Below, piece after piece: positions 28,400 to 42,868 of a stretch of DNA of 64,000 nucleotides. The notes below the pieces were generated by a model, which saw only the letters and a program-made list of their open reading frames with translations, was not told where the DNA came from and searched no databases. Both the position numbers and the translations under genes were made by a program. This DNA is from Lophius americanus (taxonomy: Eukaryota > Chordata > Actinopteri > Lophiiformes > Lophiidae), in assembly GCA_037951165.1 (NCBI GenBank), contig JBBDHG010000496.1, positions 108,501-172,500 on the forward strand, in the 5' to 3' direction. Each line of letters starts with the position of its first letter. Position 1 is the stretch's first letter.

Positions 28400-30942
28400 T
28401 TATATTTGTGTTATGTATGTCTCATATATGTGTAATATATGTGTTATATATGTGTTATGTATGTGTTATGTATGTCTCATATGTGTCATATATCTATCAT
28501 ATGTGTTATGTATGTATTATGTATGTCTCATATATTTTATATATGTGTTATATACTTGTTATATGTGTTATATATGTTTTATATGTGTTATGTAAATCTC
28601 GTATATGTGTTATATATGTGTTATATATGTCTCTTATATGTGTTATATATGTGTTATATATGTGTTATATATGTCTCATATATGTGTTATATCTGTGTTA
28701 TATCTGTGTAATATGTGTTATATATGTGTTATATATGTGTTATGTATGTCTCATAAATGTGTTATATATGTGCTATATATGTGTTATATATGTCTCATAT
28801 ATGTGTTATATATGTGTTATATTTGTGTTATATATGTGTTATGTATGTTATATATGTCTCATATGTGTTATATATGTGTAATGTATGTGTTAAGTATGTC
28901 TCATTTATGTGTCATATATGTGTCATATGTGTTATATATGTTATATGTTATATATGTCTCATATATGTGTTATATATGTTATATATGTTTTGTGTTATAT
29001 ATGTGTTACATATGATATATATATCTCATATATGTGTTATATATGTTATATCTGTTTTTTGTTATACATGTGTTATATATGTGTTATATATGTGTTATAT
29101 ATGTGTAATATATGTGATATATATGTGTTATTTTTGTGTTATATATGTGTTATGTATGTTATATATGTCTCATATGTGTTATATATGTGTTATGTATGTG
29201 TTATGTATGTCTCATTTATGTGTCATATATGTGTCATATGTTTTATATATGTTATATGTTATATATGTCTCATATATGTGTTATATATGTTATATGTTAT
29301 ATAAGTCTCATACATGTGTTATATATGTGTTATGTATGTGTTATGTATGTGTCATATTTGTGTCATATATGTGTTATATATGTTATATATGTTTTGTGTT
29401 ATACATGTGTTATATATGTTATATATGTGTTATATATGTTATATATGTGTTATATCTGTGTTATAGCTGTGTAATATATGTTATATATGTGTTATATATG
29501 TGTTATGTATGTCTCATATATGTGTAACATATGTGTTATATATGTGTTATGTATGTGTTATGTATGTGTTATGTATGTCTCATATATGTGTCATATATCT
29601 GTCATATGTGTTATGTATGTATTATGTATGTCTCATATATGTGTTATATGTGTTATATCTGTGTTATATATGTGTAATATGTGTTATATATGTGTTATGT
29701 ATGTTATGTTATATATTTGTTATGTATGTTATGTATGTCTCCTATTTGTGTTATATATGTGTTATATATGTGTTATATATGTGTTATATATGTGTTATTT
29801 ATGTCTCATGTCTCATATAAGTCTCACATGTGTTATATATGTGTTATATACGTGTTATATGTGTTATATATGTTTTATATGTGCTATGTATGTCTCATAT
29901 ATGTGTTATATATGTGTTATATATGTCTCATATATGTGCTATATATGTGGTATATATGTGTTATATATGTGTTATATACGTCTCATATATGTGTTATATA
30001 TGTGTTATGTATGTTATGTATGTGTTATGTATGTTATGTATGTCTCATATTTGTGTTATATATATGTTATATATGTTTTGTGTTATAAATGTGTTATATA
30101 TGTTATATATGTGTTATATATGTTATATATGTGTTATATCTGTGTTATATATGTGTAATATATGTTATATATGTGTTAAATATGTGTTATGTATGTCTCA
30201 TATATGTGTAATATATGTGTTATATATGTGTTATGTATGTGTTATGTATGTGTTATGTATGTCTCATATATGTGTCATATATCTGTCATATGTGTTATGT
30301 ATGTATTATGTATGTCTCATATATGTGTCATGTGTTATATCTGTGTTATATATGTCTCATATGTGTTATATACGTAATACATATGTGTTATATATGTGTT
30401 ATATACGTCTCATATGTGTTATATACGTAATACATATGTGTTATATATGTGTTATATACGTCTCATATATGTGTTATATATGTGTTATGTATGTTATGTA
30501 TGTTTCTATGTATGTTATGTATGTCTCATATATGTGTTATATATGTGTTATATATATGTTATATATGTGTTATATACGTCACATATATCTGTTATATATG
30601 TGTTATGTATGTTATGTATGTGTTATGTATGTTTTATATATGTGTTATATATGTGTTATATATGTCTCATATATGTGTTATATATGTGTTATGTATGTTA
30701 TGTATGTTTCTATGTATGTTATGTATGTCTCATATATGTGTAATATATGTGTTATATATGTGTTATGTATGTGTTATGTATGTATTATGTATGTCTCATA
30801 TATGTGTCATATGTGTTATATCTGTGTTATATATGTCTCATATGTGTTATATACGTAATACATATGTGTTATATATGTGTTATATACGTCTCATATATGT
30901 GTTATATATGTGTTATGTATGTTATGTATGTTTCTATGTATG
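28400..30942 (+). repeat. 2,543-bp duplication, copy 1
   Basis: The rare ATATATCTATCAT ends at 28500 here and at 31043 in the next copy (offset 2,543). The stretches at 28757, 28909, 29136 and 29478 recur at 31300, 31452, 31679 and 32021 with the same offset. It includes GTAAATCTCG near 28595, CATATGATATATATATCTC near 29013 and the T6 run at 29055-29060. At its 3' end the 53-bp block is doubled (30358-30463). Confidence 0.88.
30358..30463 (+). repeat. Second, independent 53-bp tandem duplication
   Basis: The landmark TACGTAATAC occurs at 30371 and 30424, 53 bp apart. The doubled block is homologous to the one doubled at 21964-22069 but carries a T to A difference, and single-copy versions lie in between (for example near 24926 and 27902). 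The same block has therefore been doubled twice. Confidence 0.85.
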
Positions 30943-32980
30943 TTATGTATGTCTCATATATGTGTAATATATGTGTTATATATGTGTTATGTATGTGTTA
31001 TGTATGTGTTATGTATGTCTCATATGTGTCATATATCTATCATATGTGTTATGTATGTATTATGTATGTCTCATATATGTTATATATGTGTTATATACTT
31101 GTTATATGTGTTATATATGTTTTATATGTGTTATGTAAATCTCGTATATGTGTTATATATGTGTTATATATGTCTCTTATATGTGTTATATATGTGTTAT
31201 ATATGTGTTATATATGTCTCATATATGTGTTATATCTGTGTTATATCTGTGTAATATGTGTTATATATGTGTTATATATGTGTTATGTATGTCTCATAAA
31301 TGTGTTATATATGTGCTATATATGTGTTATATATGTCTCATATATGTGTTATATATGTGTTATATTTGTGTTATATATGTGTTATGTATGTTATATATGT
31401 CTCATATGTGTTATATATGTGTAATGTATGTGTTAAGTATGTCTCATTTATGTGTCATATATGTGTCATATGTGTTATATATGTTATATGTTATATATGT
31501 CTCATATATGTGTTATATATGTTATATATGTTTTGTGTTATATATGTGTTACATATGATATATATATCTCATATATGTGTTATATATGTTATATCTGTTT
31601 TTTGTTATACATGTGTTATATATGTGTTATATATGTGTTATATATGTGTAATATATGTGATATATATGTGTTATTTTTGTGTTATATATGTGTTATGTAT
31701 GTTATATATGTCTCATATGTGTTATATATGTGTTATGTATGTGTTATGTATGTCTCATTTATGTGTCATATATGTGTCATATGTTTTATATATGTTATAT
31801 GTTATATATGTCTCATATATGTGTTATATATGTTATATGTTATATAAGTCTCATACATGTGTTATATATGTGTTATGTATGTGTTATGTATGTGTCATAT
31901 TTGTGTCATATATGTGTTATATATGTTATATATGTTTTGTGTTATACATGTGTTATATATGTTATATATGTGTTATATATGTTATATATGTGTTATATCT
32001 GTGTTATAGCTGTGTAATATATGTTATATATGTGTTATATATGTGTTATGTATGTCTCATATATGTGTAACATATGTGTTATATATGTGTTATGTATGTG
32101 TTATGTATGTGTTATGTATGTCTCATATATGTGTCATATATCTGTCATATCTGTTATGTATGTATTATGTATGTCTCATATATGTGTTATATGTGTTATA
32201 TCTGTGTTATATATGTGTTATATGTGTTATATATGTGTTATGTATGTTATGTTATATATTTGTTATGTATGTTATGTATGTCTCCTATTTGTGTTATATA
32301 TGTGTTATATATGTGTTATATATGTGTTATATATGTGTTATATATGTGTTATATATGTGTTATTTATGTCTCATGTCTCATATACGTCTCACATGTGTTA
32401 TATATGTGTTATATACGTGTTATATGTGTTATATATGTTTTATATGTGCTATGTATGTCTCATATATGTGTTATATATGTGTTATATACGTCTCATATAT
32501 GTGTTATATATGTGTTATGTATGTTATGTATGTGTTATGTATGTTATGTATGTCTCATATTTGTGTTATATATATGTTATATATGTTTTGTGTTATAAAT
32601 GTGTTATATATGTTATATATGTGTTATATATGTTATATATGTGTTATATCTGTGTTATATATGTGTAATATATGTTATATATGTGTTAAATATGTGTTAT
32701 GTATGTCTCATATATGTGTAATATATGTGTTATATATGTGTTATGTATGTGTTATATATGTGTTATATACGTCTCATATATGTGTTATATATGTGTTATG
32801 TATGTTATGTATGTTTCTATGTATGTTATGTATGTCTCATATATGTGTTATATATGTGTTATATATATGTTATATATGTGTTATATACGTCACATATATC
32901 TGTTATATATGTGTTATGTATGTTATGTATGTGTTATGTATGTTTTATATATGTGTTATATATGTGTTATATATGTCTCA
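30943..32980 (+). repeat. 2,543-bp duplication, copy 2
   Basis: Second copy of 28.4-30.4 kb. The offset is exactly 2,543 bp to about 32.1 kb; after that unit-sized indels shift it. Later shared pieces, such as ATATACGTCACATATATCTG near 30576 and 32885, are closer together. A third, more diverged copy of the first ~1.1 kb lies at 42.87-43.97 kb. Confidence 0.83.
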
Positions 32981-34284
32981 TATATGTGTTATATACGTGT
33001 TATTTATGTCTCATGTCTCATATGCGTCTCACATGTGTTATATATGTGTTATATACGTGTTATATGTGTTATATATGTTTTATATGTGTTATGTATGTCT
33101 CATATATGTGTTATATATGTGTTATATATGTCTCATATATGTAATATATATGTGTTATATTTGTGTTATATATGTGTTATATACGTCTCATATATGTGTT
33201 ATATATGTCTCATATATGTGTTATATATGTCTTATTTATGTTTCATGTCTCATATGCGTCTCACATGTGTTATATATGTGTTATATACGTGTTATATGTG
33301 TTATATATGTTATATATGTCTCATATGTTATATATATGTGTTGTGTATGTTATTTATGTGTTATGTATGTGTTATGTATGTCTCATATATGTGTCATATA
33401 TGTGTCATATGTGTTATAAATGTGTTTTATATGTCTCATATATGTGTTATATTTGTGTTATATATGTGTTATATATGTGTTATATATGTGTTATATATGT
33501 CTCATATATGTGTTATATATGTGTTATGTATGTTATGTATGTGATATGTATGTGTTATATATGTGTTATATATGTCTCATATATGTGTTATATATGTGTT
33601 ATTTATGTCTCATGTCTCACATGCGTCTCACATGTGTTATATATGTGTTATATACGTGTTATATGTGTTATATATGTTTTATATGTGTTATGCATGTCTC
33701 ATATATGTGATATATATGTGTTATATATGTGTTATATACTTGTTATATGTGTTGTATATGTTTTATATGTGTTATGTATGTGTTATGTATGTCTCATATA
33801 TGTGTCATATATGTGTCATTTGTGTTATATATGTGTTATATATGTCTCATATATGTGTTATATTTGTGTTATATATGTGTTATATATGTGTTATATATGT
33901 GTTATATATGTGTTATATACGTGTTATATGTGTTATATATGTTTTATGTGTTATGTATGTCTCATATATGTGCTATATATGTGTTATATTTGTGTTATAT
34001 ATGTGTTATATACACCTCATATATGTGTTATATATGTGTTATGTATGTTATGTATGTGTTATGTATGTTATGTATGTCTCATATGTGTTATATATGTGTT
34101 ATGTATGTTATGTATGTTTCTATGTATGTTATGTATGTCTCATATATGTGTTATATATGTGTTATATACGTCTCATATATGTGTTATATATGTGTTATGT
34201 ATGTTATGTATGTGTTATGTATGTGTTATATATGTGTTATATACGTGTTATATGTGTTATATATGTTTTATATGTGTTATGTAT
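32981..34284 (+). repeat. Mosaic array segment
   Basis: Newer unit order with ATATACGTGTT, ATTTATGTCTC and CACATGCGTCTC variants, where an extra CpG-flanking C replaces T. The piece at about 33535-33785 recurs at 36387-36637 (offset 2,852). Nothing else was seen. Confidence 0.65.
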
Positions 34285-35530
34285 GTCTCATATATGTGTT
34301 ATATATATGTTATATAAGTCTCATATATGTGCTATATATGTGTTATATATGTGTTATATATGTGTTATATACGTCTCATATATGTGTTATATATGTGTTA
34401 TGTATGTTATGTATGTGTTATATATGTTATGTATGTCTCATATGTGTTATATATGTGTTATGTATGTTATGTATGTTTCTATGTATGTTATGTATGTCTC
34501 ATATATGTGTTATATATGTGTTATATATGTGTTATATACGTCTCATATATGTGTTATATATGTGTTATGTATGTTATGTATGTGATATGTATGTGTTATA
34601 TATGTGTTATATATGTCTCATATATGTGTTATATATGTGTTATTTATGTCTCATGTCTCACATGCGTCTCACATGTGTTATATATGCGTTATATACGTGT
34701 TATATGTGTTATATATGTTTTATATGTGTTATGCATGTCTCATATATGTGTTATATATGTGTTATATATGTGTTATATATGTGTTATATACTTGTTATAT
34801 GTGTTGTATATGTTTTATATGTGTTATGTATGTTATATATGTCTCATATGTTATATATATGTGTTGTGTATGTTATTTATGTGTTATGTATGTGTTATGT
34901 ATGTGTCATATATGTGTCATATATGTGTCATTTGTGTTATATATGTGTTATATATGTCTCATATATGTGTTATATTTGTGTTATATATGTGTTATATATG
35001 TGTTATATATGTGTTATATATGTGTTATATACGTGTTATATGTGTTATATATGTTTTATATGTGTTATGTATGTCTCATATATGTGCTATATATGTGTTA
35101 TATTTGTGTTATATATGTGTTATATACACCTCATATATGTGTTATATGTGTTATGTATGTTATGTATGTGTTTTGTATGTTATGTATGTCTCATATGTGT
35201 TATATATGTGTTATGTATGTTATGTATGTTTCTATGTATGTTATGTATGTCTCATATATGTGTTATATATGTGTTATATACGTCTCATATATGTGTTATA
35301 TTTGTGTTATATATGTGTTATATATGTCTCATATATGTGTTATATATGTTATATGTTATTTATGTCTCATACATGTGTCATATATGTGTTATATATGTGT
35401 TATATATGTCTCATATATGTGTTATATATGTTATATATGTCTCATACATGTGACATATATGTGTCATATATGTGTTATATATGTTATATATGTTTTGTGT
35501 TATACATGTGTTATATATGTTATATATGTG
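34285..35530 (+). repeat. Segment duplicated at 36703-37948 (offset 2,418), copy 1
   Basis: The stretches starting at 34327, 34604 and 35472 recur at 36745, 37022 and 37890, all at 2,418 bp. It contains landmarks ATATAAGTCTC near 34314, ATATGCGTTATATACG near 34683, TATACACCTC near 35122 and GTGTTTTGTATG near 35168. Homology covers about 1.25 kb; the intervening 1.17 kb is different. Confidence 0.85.
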
Positions 35531-35754
35531 TTATATATGTTATATATGTGTTATATCTGTGTTATATCTGTGTAATATATGTTATATATGGGTTATATAT
35601 GTGTTATGTATGTCTCATATATGTGTAATATATGTGTTATATATGTGTTATGTATGTGTTATGTATGTATTATGTATGTCTCATAAATGTGTCATATGTG
35701 TTATATCTGTGTTATATATGTCTCATATGTGTTATATACGTATTACATATGTGT

Positions 35755-36305
35755 TATATATGTGTTATATACGTCTCATATATGTGTTATATATTCGTTA
35801 TGTATGTTATGTATGTTTCTATGTATGTTATGTATGTCTCATATATGTGTTATATATGTGTTATATATGTGTTATATATGTGTTATATACATCACATATA
35901 TGTGTTATATATGTGTTATATATGTGTTATATATGTGGTATATGTGTTATATATGTTTTATATGTGTTATGTATGTCTCATATATGTGTTATATATGTGT
36001 TATATATGTTATATATGTTTTATATGTGTTATGTATGTCTCATATATGTGTTATATATGTGTTATATATGTCTCATATATGTGCTATATATGTGTTTTTT
36101 ATTTGTGTTATATATGTGTTATATACGTCTCATATATGTGTTATATATTCGTTATGTATGTTATGTATGTTTCTATGTATGTTATGTATGTCTCATATAT
36201 GTGTTATATATGTGTTATATATGTGTTATATATGTGTTATATACATCACATATATGTGTTATATATGTGTTATATATGTGTTATATATGTGGTATATGTG
36301 TCATA
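35755..36305 (+). repeat. 354-bp local duplication pair
   Basis: Two rare landmarks, TATATTCGTT (ATTCG at 35793 and 36147) and ACATCAC (35889 and 36243), are both spaced 354 bp. About 200 bp around each pair matches, including a shared TATGTGGTATATG. The sequence between the two copies contains an unusual TTTTTTATTTG at 36095-36105. Confidence 0.85.
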
Positions 36306-36702
36306 TGTGTTATAAATGTGTTTTATATGTCTCATATATGTGTTATATATGTCTCATATATGTGTTATATATGTGTTATGTATGTTATGTATGTGATATG
36401 TATGTGTTATATATGTGTTATATATGTCTCATATATGTGTTATATATGTGTTATTTATGTCTCATGTCTCACATGCGTCTCACATGTGTTATATATGTGT
36501 TATATACGTGTTATATGTGTTATATATGTTTTATATGTGTTATGCATGTCTCATATATGTGATATATATGTGTTATATATGTGTTATATACTTGTTATAT
36601 GTGTTGTATATGTTTTATATGTGTTATGTATGTTATATATGTCTCATATGTTATATATATGTGTTGTGTATGTTATTTATGTGTTATGTATGTGTTATGT
36701 AT

Positions 36703-37948
36703 GTCTCATATATGTGTTATATATATGTTATATAAGTCTCATATATGTGCTATATATGTGTTATATATGTGTTATATATGTGTTATATACGTCTCATATA
36801 TGTGTTATATATGTGTTATGTATGTTATGTATGTGTTATATATGTTATGTATGTCTCATATGTGTTATATATGTGTTATGTATGTTATGTATGTTTCTAT
36901 GTATGTTATGTATGTCTCATATATGTGTTATATATGTGTTATATATGTGTTATATACGTCTCATATATGTGTTATATATGTGTTATGTATGTTATGTATG
37001 TGATATGTATGTGTTATATATGTGTTATATATGTCTCATATATGTGTTATATATGTGTTATTTATGTCTCATGTCTCACATGCGTCTCACATGTGTTATA
37101 TATGCGTTATATACGTGTTATATGTGTTATATATGTTTTATATGTGTTATGCATGTCTCATATATGTGTTATATATGTGTTATATATGTGTTATATATGT
37201 GTTATATACTTGTTATATGTGTTGTATATGTTTTATATGTGTTATGTATGTTATATATGTCTCATATGTTATATATATGTGTTGTGTATGTTATTTATGT
37301 GTTATGTATGTGTTATGTATGTGTCATATATGTGTCATATATGTGTCATTTGTGTTATATATGTGTTATATATGTCTCATATATGTGTTATATTTGTGTT
37401 ATATATGTGTTATATATGTGTTATATATGTGTTATATATGTGTTATATACGTGTTATATGTGTTATATATGTTTTATATGTGTTATGTATGTCTCATATA
37501 TGTGCTATATATGTGTTATATTTGTGTTATATATGTGTTATATACACCTCATATATGTGTTATATGTGTTATGTATGTTATGTATGTGTTTTGTATGTTA
37601 TGTATGTCTCATATGTGTTATATATGTGTTATGTATGTTATGTATGTTTCTATGTATGTTATGTATGTCTCATATATGTGTTATATATGTGTTATATACG
37701 TCTCATATATGTGTTATATTTGTGTTATATATGTGTTATATATGTCTCATATATGTGTTATATATGTTATATGTTATTTATGTCTCATACATGTATCATA
37801 TATGTGTTATATATGTGTTATATATGTCTCATATATGTGTTATATATGTTATATATGTCTCATACATGTGACATATATGTGTCATATATGTGTTATATAT
37901 GTTATATATGTTTTGTGTTATACATGTGTTATATATGTTATATATGTG
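36703..37948 (+). repeat. Segment duplicated from 34285-35530, copy 2
   Basis: Second copy at an offset of 2,418 bp with very few changes (for example CATACATGTATCAT near 37795 versus CATACATGTGTCAT). It ends where the copy-1 continuation TTATATCTGTG is replaced by a segment typical of the 17-20 kb unit, a clear mosaic junction near 37947. Confidence 0.85.
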
Positions 37949-38600
37949 TTATATATATGTTATATATGTGTTATATACGTCACATATATGTGTTATATAT
38001 GTGTTATGTATGTTATGTATGTGTTATGTATGTTTTATATATGTGTTATATATGTGTTATATATGTCTCATATATGTGTTATATACGTGTTATTTATGTC
38101 TCATGTCTCATATGCGTCTCACATGTGTTATATATGTGTTATATACGTGTTATATGTGTTATATACGTCTCATATATGTGTTATATATGTCTCATATATG
38201 TGTTATATATGTGTTATTTATGTCTCATGTCTCATATGCGTCTCACATGTGTTATATATGTGTTATATACATGTTATATGTGTTATATATGTTATATATG
38301 TCTCATATGTTATATATATGTGTTTTATATGTCTCATATATGTGTTATATTTGTGTTATATATGTGTTATATATGTGTTATATATGTGTTATATATGTCT
38401 CATATATGTGTTATATATGTGTTATTTATGTCTCATGTCTCATATGCGTCTCACATGTGTTATATATATGTTATATACGTGTTATATGTGTTATATATGT
38501 TTTATATGTGTTATGTATGTCTCATATATGTGCTATATATGTGCTATATTTGTGTTATATATGTGTTATATACACCTCATATATGTGTTATATATGTGTT
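37949..38600 (+). repeat. Displaced copy of part of the 1,333-bp unit
   Basis: Matches about 19434-20085 at an offset of 18,515. ACGTCAC lies at 19462 and 37977, and TATACATG at 19751 and 38266, so there is no net indel over that span. It shares the order ATATACGTGTT, ATTTATGTCTC-ATGTCTC-ATATGCGTCTC, ATATACGTCTC, ATATACATGTT. A few substitutions appear in the 3' half. Confidence 0.85.
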
Positions 38601-41600
38601 ATGTATGTTATGTATGTTTCTATGTATGTTATGTATGTCTCATGTATGTGTTATATATGTGTTATATACGTCTCATATATGTGTTATATATGTGTTATGT
38701 ATGTTATGTATGTGTTATGTTTGTGTTATATATGTGTTATATACGTGTTATATGTGTTATATATGTTTTATATGTGTTTTGTATGTCTCATATATGTGTT
38801 ATATATGTGTTATATAAGTCTCATATATGTGCTATATATGTGTTATATATGTGTTATATATGTGTTATATACGTCTCATATATGTGTTATATATGTGTTA
38901 TGTATGTTATGTATGTGTTATGTATGTTATGTATGTCTCATATGTGTTATATATGCGTTATGTATGTTATGTATGTTTCTATGTATGTTATGTATGTCTC
39001 ATATATGTGTTATATATGTGTTATATATGTGTTATATACGTCTCATATATGTGTTATATATGTGTTATGTATGTTATGTATGTGTTATGTATGTGTTATA
39101 TATTTCTCATATATGTGTTATATATGTGTTATTAATGTCTCATGTCTCATATGCGTCTCACATGTGTTATATATGTGTTATATACGTGTTATATGTGTTA
39201 TATATGTTTTATATGTGTTATGTATGTCTCATATATGTGTTATATATGTGTTATATATGTCTCATATATGTGCTATATGTGTTATATATGTGTTATATAT
39301 GTGTTATATACGTCTCATATATGTGTTATATATGTGTTATGTATGTTATGTATGTGTTATGTATGTTATGTATGTCTCATATTTGTGTTATATATGTGTT
39401 ATATATGTGTTATATATGTCTCATATATGTGTTACATATGTGTTATGTATGTTATGTATGTGTTATGTATGTTATGTATGTCTCATATGTGTTATATATG
39501 TGTTATGTATGTTATGTATGTTTCTATGTATGTTATGTATGTCTCATATATGTGTTATATATGTGTTATATATGTGTTATAAATGTCTCATATATGTGGT
39601 ATATATGTGTTATGTATGTTATGTATGTGTTATGTATGTGTTATATATTTCTCATATATGTGTTATATATGTGTTATTTATGTCTCATGTCTAATATGCA
39701 TCTCACATGTGTTATATATGTGTTATATACGTGTTATATGTATTATATATGTTTTATATGTGTTATGTATGTCTCATATATGTGTTATATATGTGTTATA
39801 TATGTCTCATATATGTGCTATATATGTGTTATATATGTGTTATATATGTTTTATATACGTCTCATATATGTGTTATATATGTGTTATGTATGTTATGTAT
39901 GTGTTATGTATGTTATGTATGTCTCATATTTGTGTTATATATGTGTTATATATGTGTAATATATGTGTTATATATGTGTTATATTTGTGTTTTATATGTG
40001 TTATGTATGTTATATATGTCTCATATGTTATATGTATGTGTTATGTATGTTATGAATGTGTTATGTATGTGTTATGTATGTCTCATATATGTGTTATATG
40101 TTATATATTATATATGTCTCATACATGTGTTATATATGTGTTACGTATGTGTAATGTATGTGTCATATATGTGTTATATTTGTGTTATATATGTGTTATA
40201 TATGTCTTATATATGTGTTATATATGTTATATGTTATATATGTCTCATACATGTGTTATATTTGTGTTATGTATGTGTTATGTATGTGTCATATATGTCT
40301 CATATATGTGTTATATATGTTATATATGTTTTGTGTTATACATGTGTTATATATGTTATATATGTGTTATATATGTTATATATGTGTTATATCTGTGTTA
40401 TATCTGTGTAATATATGTAATATATGTGTTAAATATGTGTTATGTATGTCTCATATATGTGTAATATATGTGTTATATATGTGTTATGTATGTGTTATGT
40501 ATGTGTCATATATGTGTCATATATGTGTTATATATGTTATATATGTTTTGTGTTATACATGTGTTATATATGTTATATATGTGTTATATATGTGTTATTT
40601 ATGTGTTATGTATGTGTTATGTATGTCTCATATATGTTATATATGTGTTATATCTGTGTTATATATGTTATATATGTGTTATATATGTGTTATATGAAAT
40701 ATATATGTGTAATGTATGTCTCATGTCATATGCGTCTGATATGTGTTATATATGTATTATATACTTGTTATATGTGTTATATATGTTTTATATGTGTTAT
40801 GTATGTCTTATATATGTTATATATGTTTTATATATGTCTCATATATGTGTTATATATGTGTTATATATGTGTTATATATGTCTCATATATGTGTTATATC
40901 TGTGTTATATCTGTGTAATATGTGTTATATATGTGTTATATATGTGTTATATATGTGTTATGTATGTCTCATAAATGTGTTATATATGTACTATATATGT
41001 GTTATATATGTCTCATATATGTGTTATATTTGTGTTATATATTTGTTATGTATGTTATATATGTCTCATATGTGTTATATATGTGTTATGTATGTGTTAT
41101 GTATGTCTCATTTATGTGTCATATATGTGTCATATGTGTTATATATGTGTTATATACTTGTTATATGTGTTATATATGTGTTATATATGTTTTATATGTG
41201 TTATGTATGTCTCATATATGTGTTATATATGTCTCATATATGTGTTATATATGTGTTATATATGTCTCATATATGTGCTATATATGTGTTATATATGTGT
41301 TATATACGTCTCATATATGTGTTAAATATGTGTTATGTATGTTATGTATGTGTTATGTATGTTATGTATGTCTCATATTTGTTATATATGTGTTATGTAT
41401 GTTATGTATGTTTCTATGTATGTTATGTATGTCTCATATATGTGTTATATATGTGTTATATATGTGTTATATACGTCTCATATATGTGTTATATTAGTGT
41501 TATGTATGTTATGTATGTGTTATGTATGTGTTATATATTTCTCATATATGTGTTATATATGTGTTATTTATGTCTCATGTCTCATATGCGTCTCACATGT

Positions 41601-42868
41601 GTTATATATGTGTTATATAGGTGTTATATGTGTTATATATGTTTTATATGTGTTATGTATGTCTCATATATGTGTTATATATGTGTTATATATGTCTCTT
41701 ATATGTGCTATATATGTGTTATATATGTGTTATATATGTGTTATATACGTCTCATATATGTGTTATATGTGTTATGTATGTTATGTATGTGTTATGTATG
41801 TTATGTATGTCTCATATTTGTGTTAAATATGTGTTATATATGTGTTATATACGTCTCATATATGTGTTATATATGTGTTATGTATGTTATGTATGTGTTA
41901 TGTATGTTATGTATGTCTCATATTTGTGTTATATATGTGTTATGTATGTTATGTATGTTTCTATGTATGTTATGTATGTCTCATATATGTGTTATATATG
42001 TGTTATATATGTGTTATATATGTGTTATATACGTCTCATATATGTGTTATATATGTGTTATGTATGTTATGTATGTGTTATGTATGTTATGTATGTGTTA
42101 TGTATGTTATGTATGTCTCATATTTGTGTTATATATGTGTTATATATATGTTATATATGTGTTATATATGTCTCATATATGTGTTATATATGTGTTATTT
42201 ATGTCTCATGTCTCATATACGTCTCACATGTGTTATATATGTGTTATATACGTGTTATATGTGTTATATATGTTTTATATGTGTTATGTATGTCTCATAT
42301 ATGTGTTATATTTGTGTTATATATGTCTCATATGTGTGCTATATATGTGTTATATATGTGTTATGTATGTCTCATATATGTGTAATATATGTGTTATATA
42401 TGTGTTATATTTGTGTTTTATAAGTGTTATGTATGTTATATATGTCTAATATGTTATATATATGTGTTATGTATGTTATGTATGTGTTATGTATGTGTTA
42501 TGTATGTCTCATATATGTGTTATATATGTTATATGTTATGTATGTGTTATGTATGTGTTATGTATGTGTTATGTATGTGTTATGTATGTGTCATATATGT
42601 GTCATATATGTGTTATATATGTTATATATGTTTTGTGTTAGACATGTGTTATATATGTTATATATGTGTTATATATGTTATATATGTGTTATATCTGTGT
42701 TATATATGTTTTATATATGTGTTATGTATGTGTTATGTATGTGTCATATATGTGTCATATATGTGTTATATATGTTATATATGTTTTGTGTTATACATGT
42801 GTTATATATGTTATATATGTATTATATATGTTATATATGTGTTATATCTGTGTTATAGCTGTGTAATA
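38601..42868 (+). repeat. Mosaic array segment
   Basis: Many short reiterations of the TTTCTATGTATG / paired ATGTATGTT / ATATACGTCTC module in changing order (about 38.6-42.1 kb), then older-type order near 42.4-42.8 kb. It includes the CpG-decayed ATATGCATCTCAC near 39695 and a shortened CTCATGTCATATGCG near 40730. No gene or foreign insert was seen. Confidence 0.65.
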
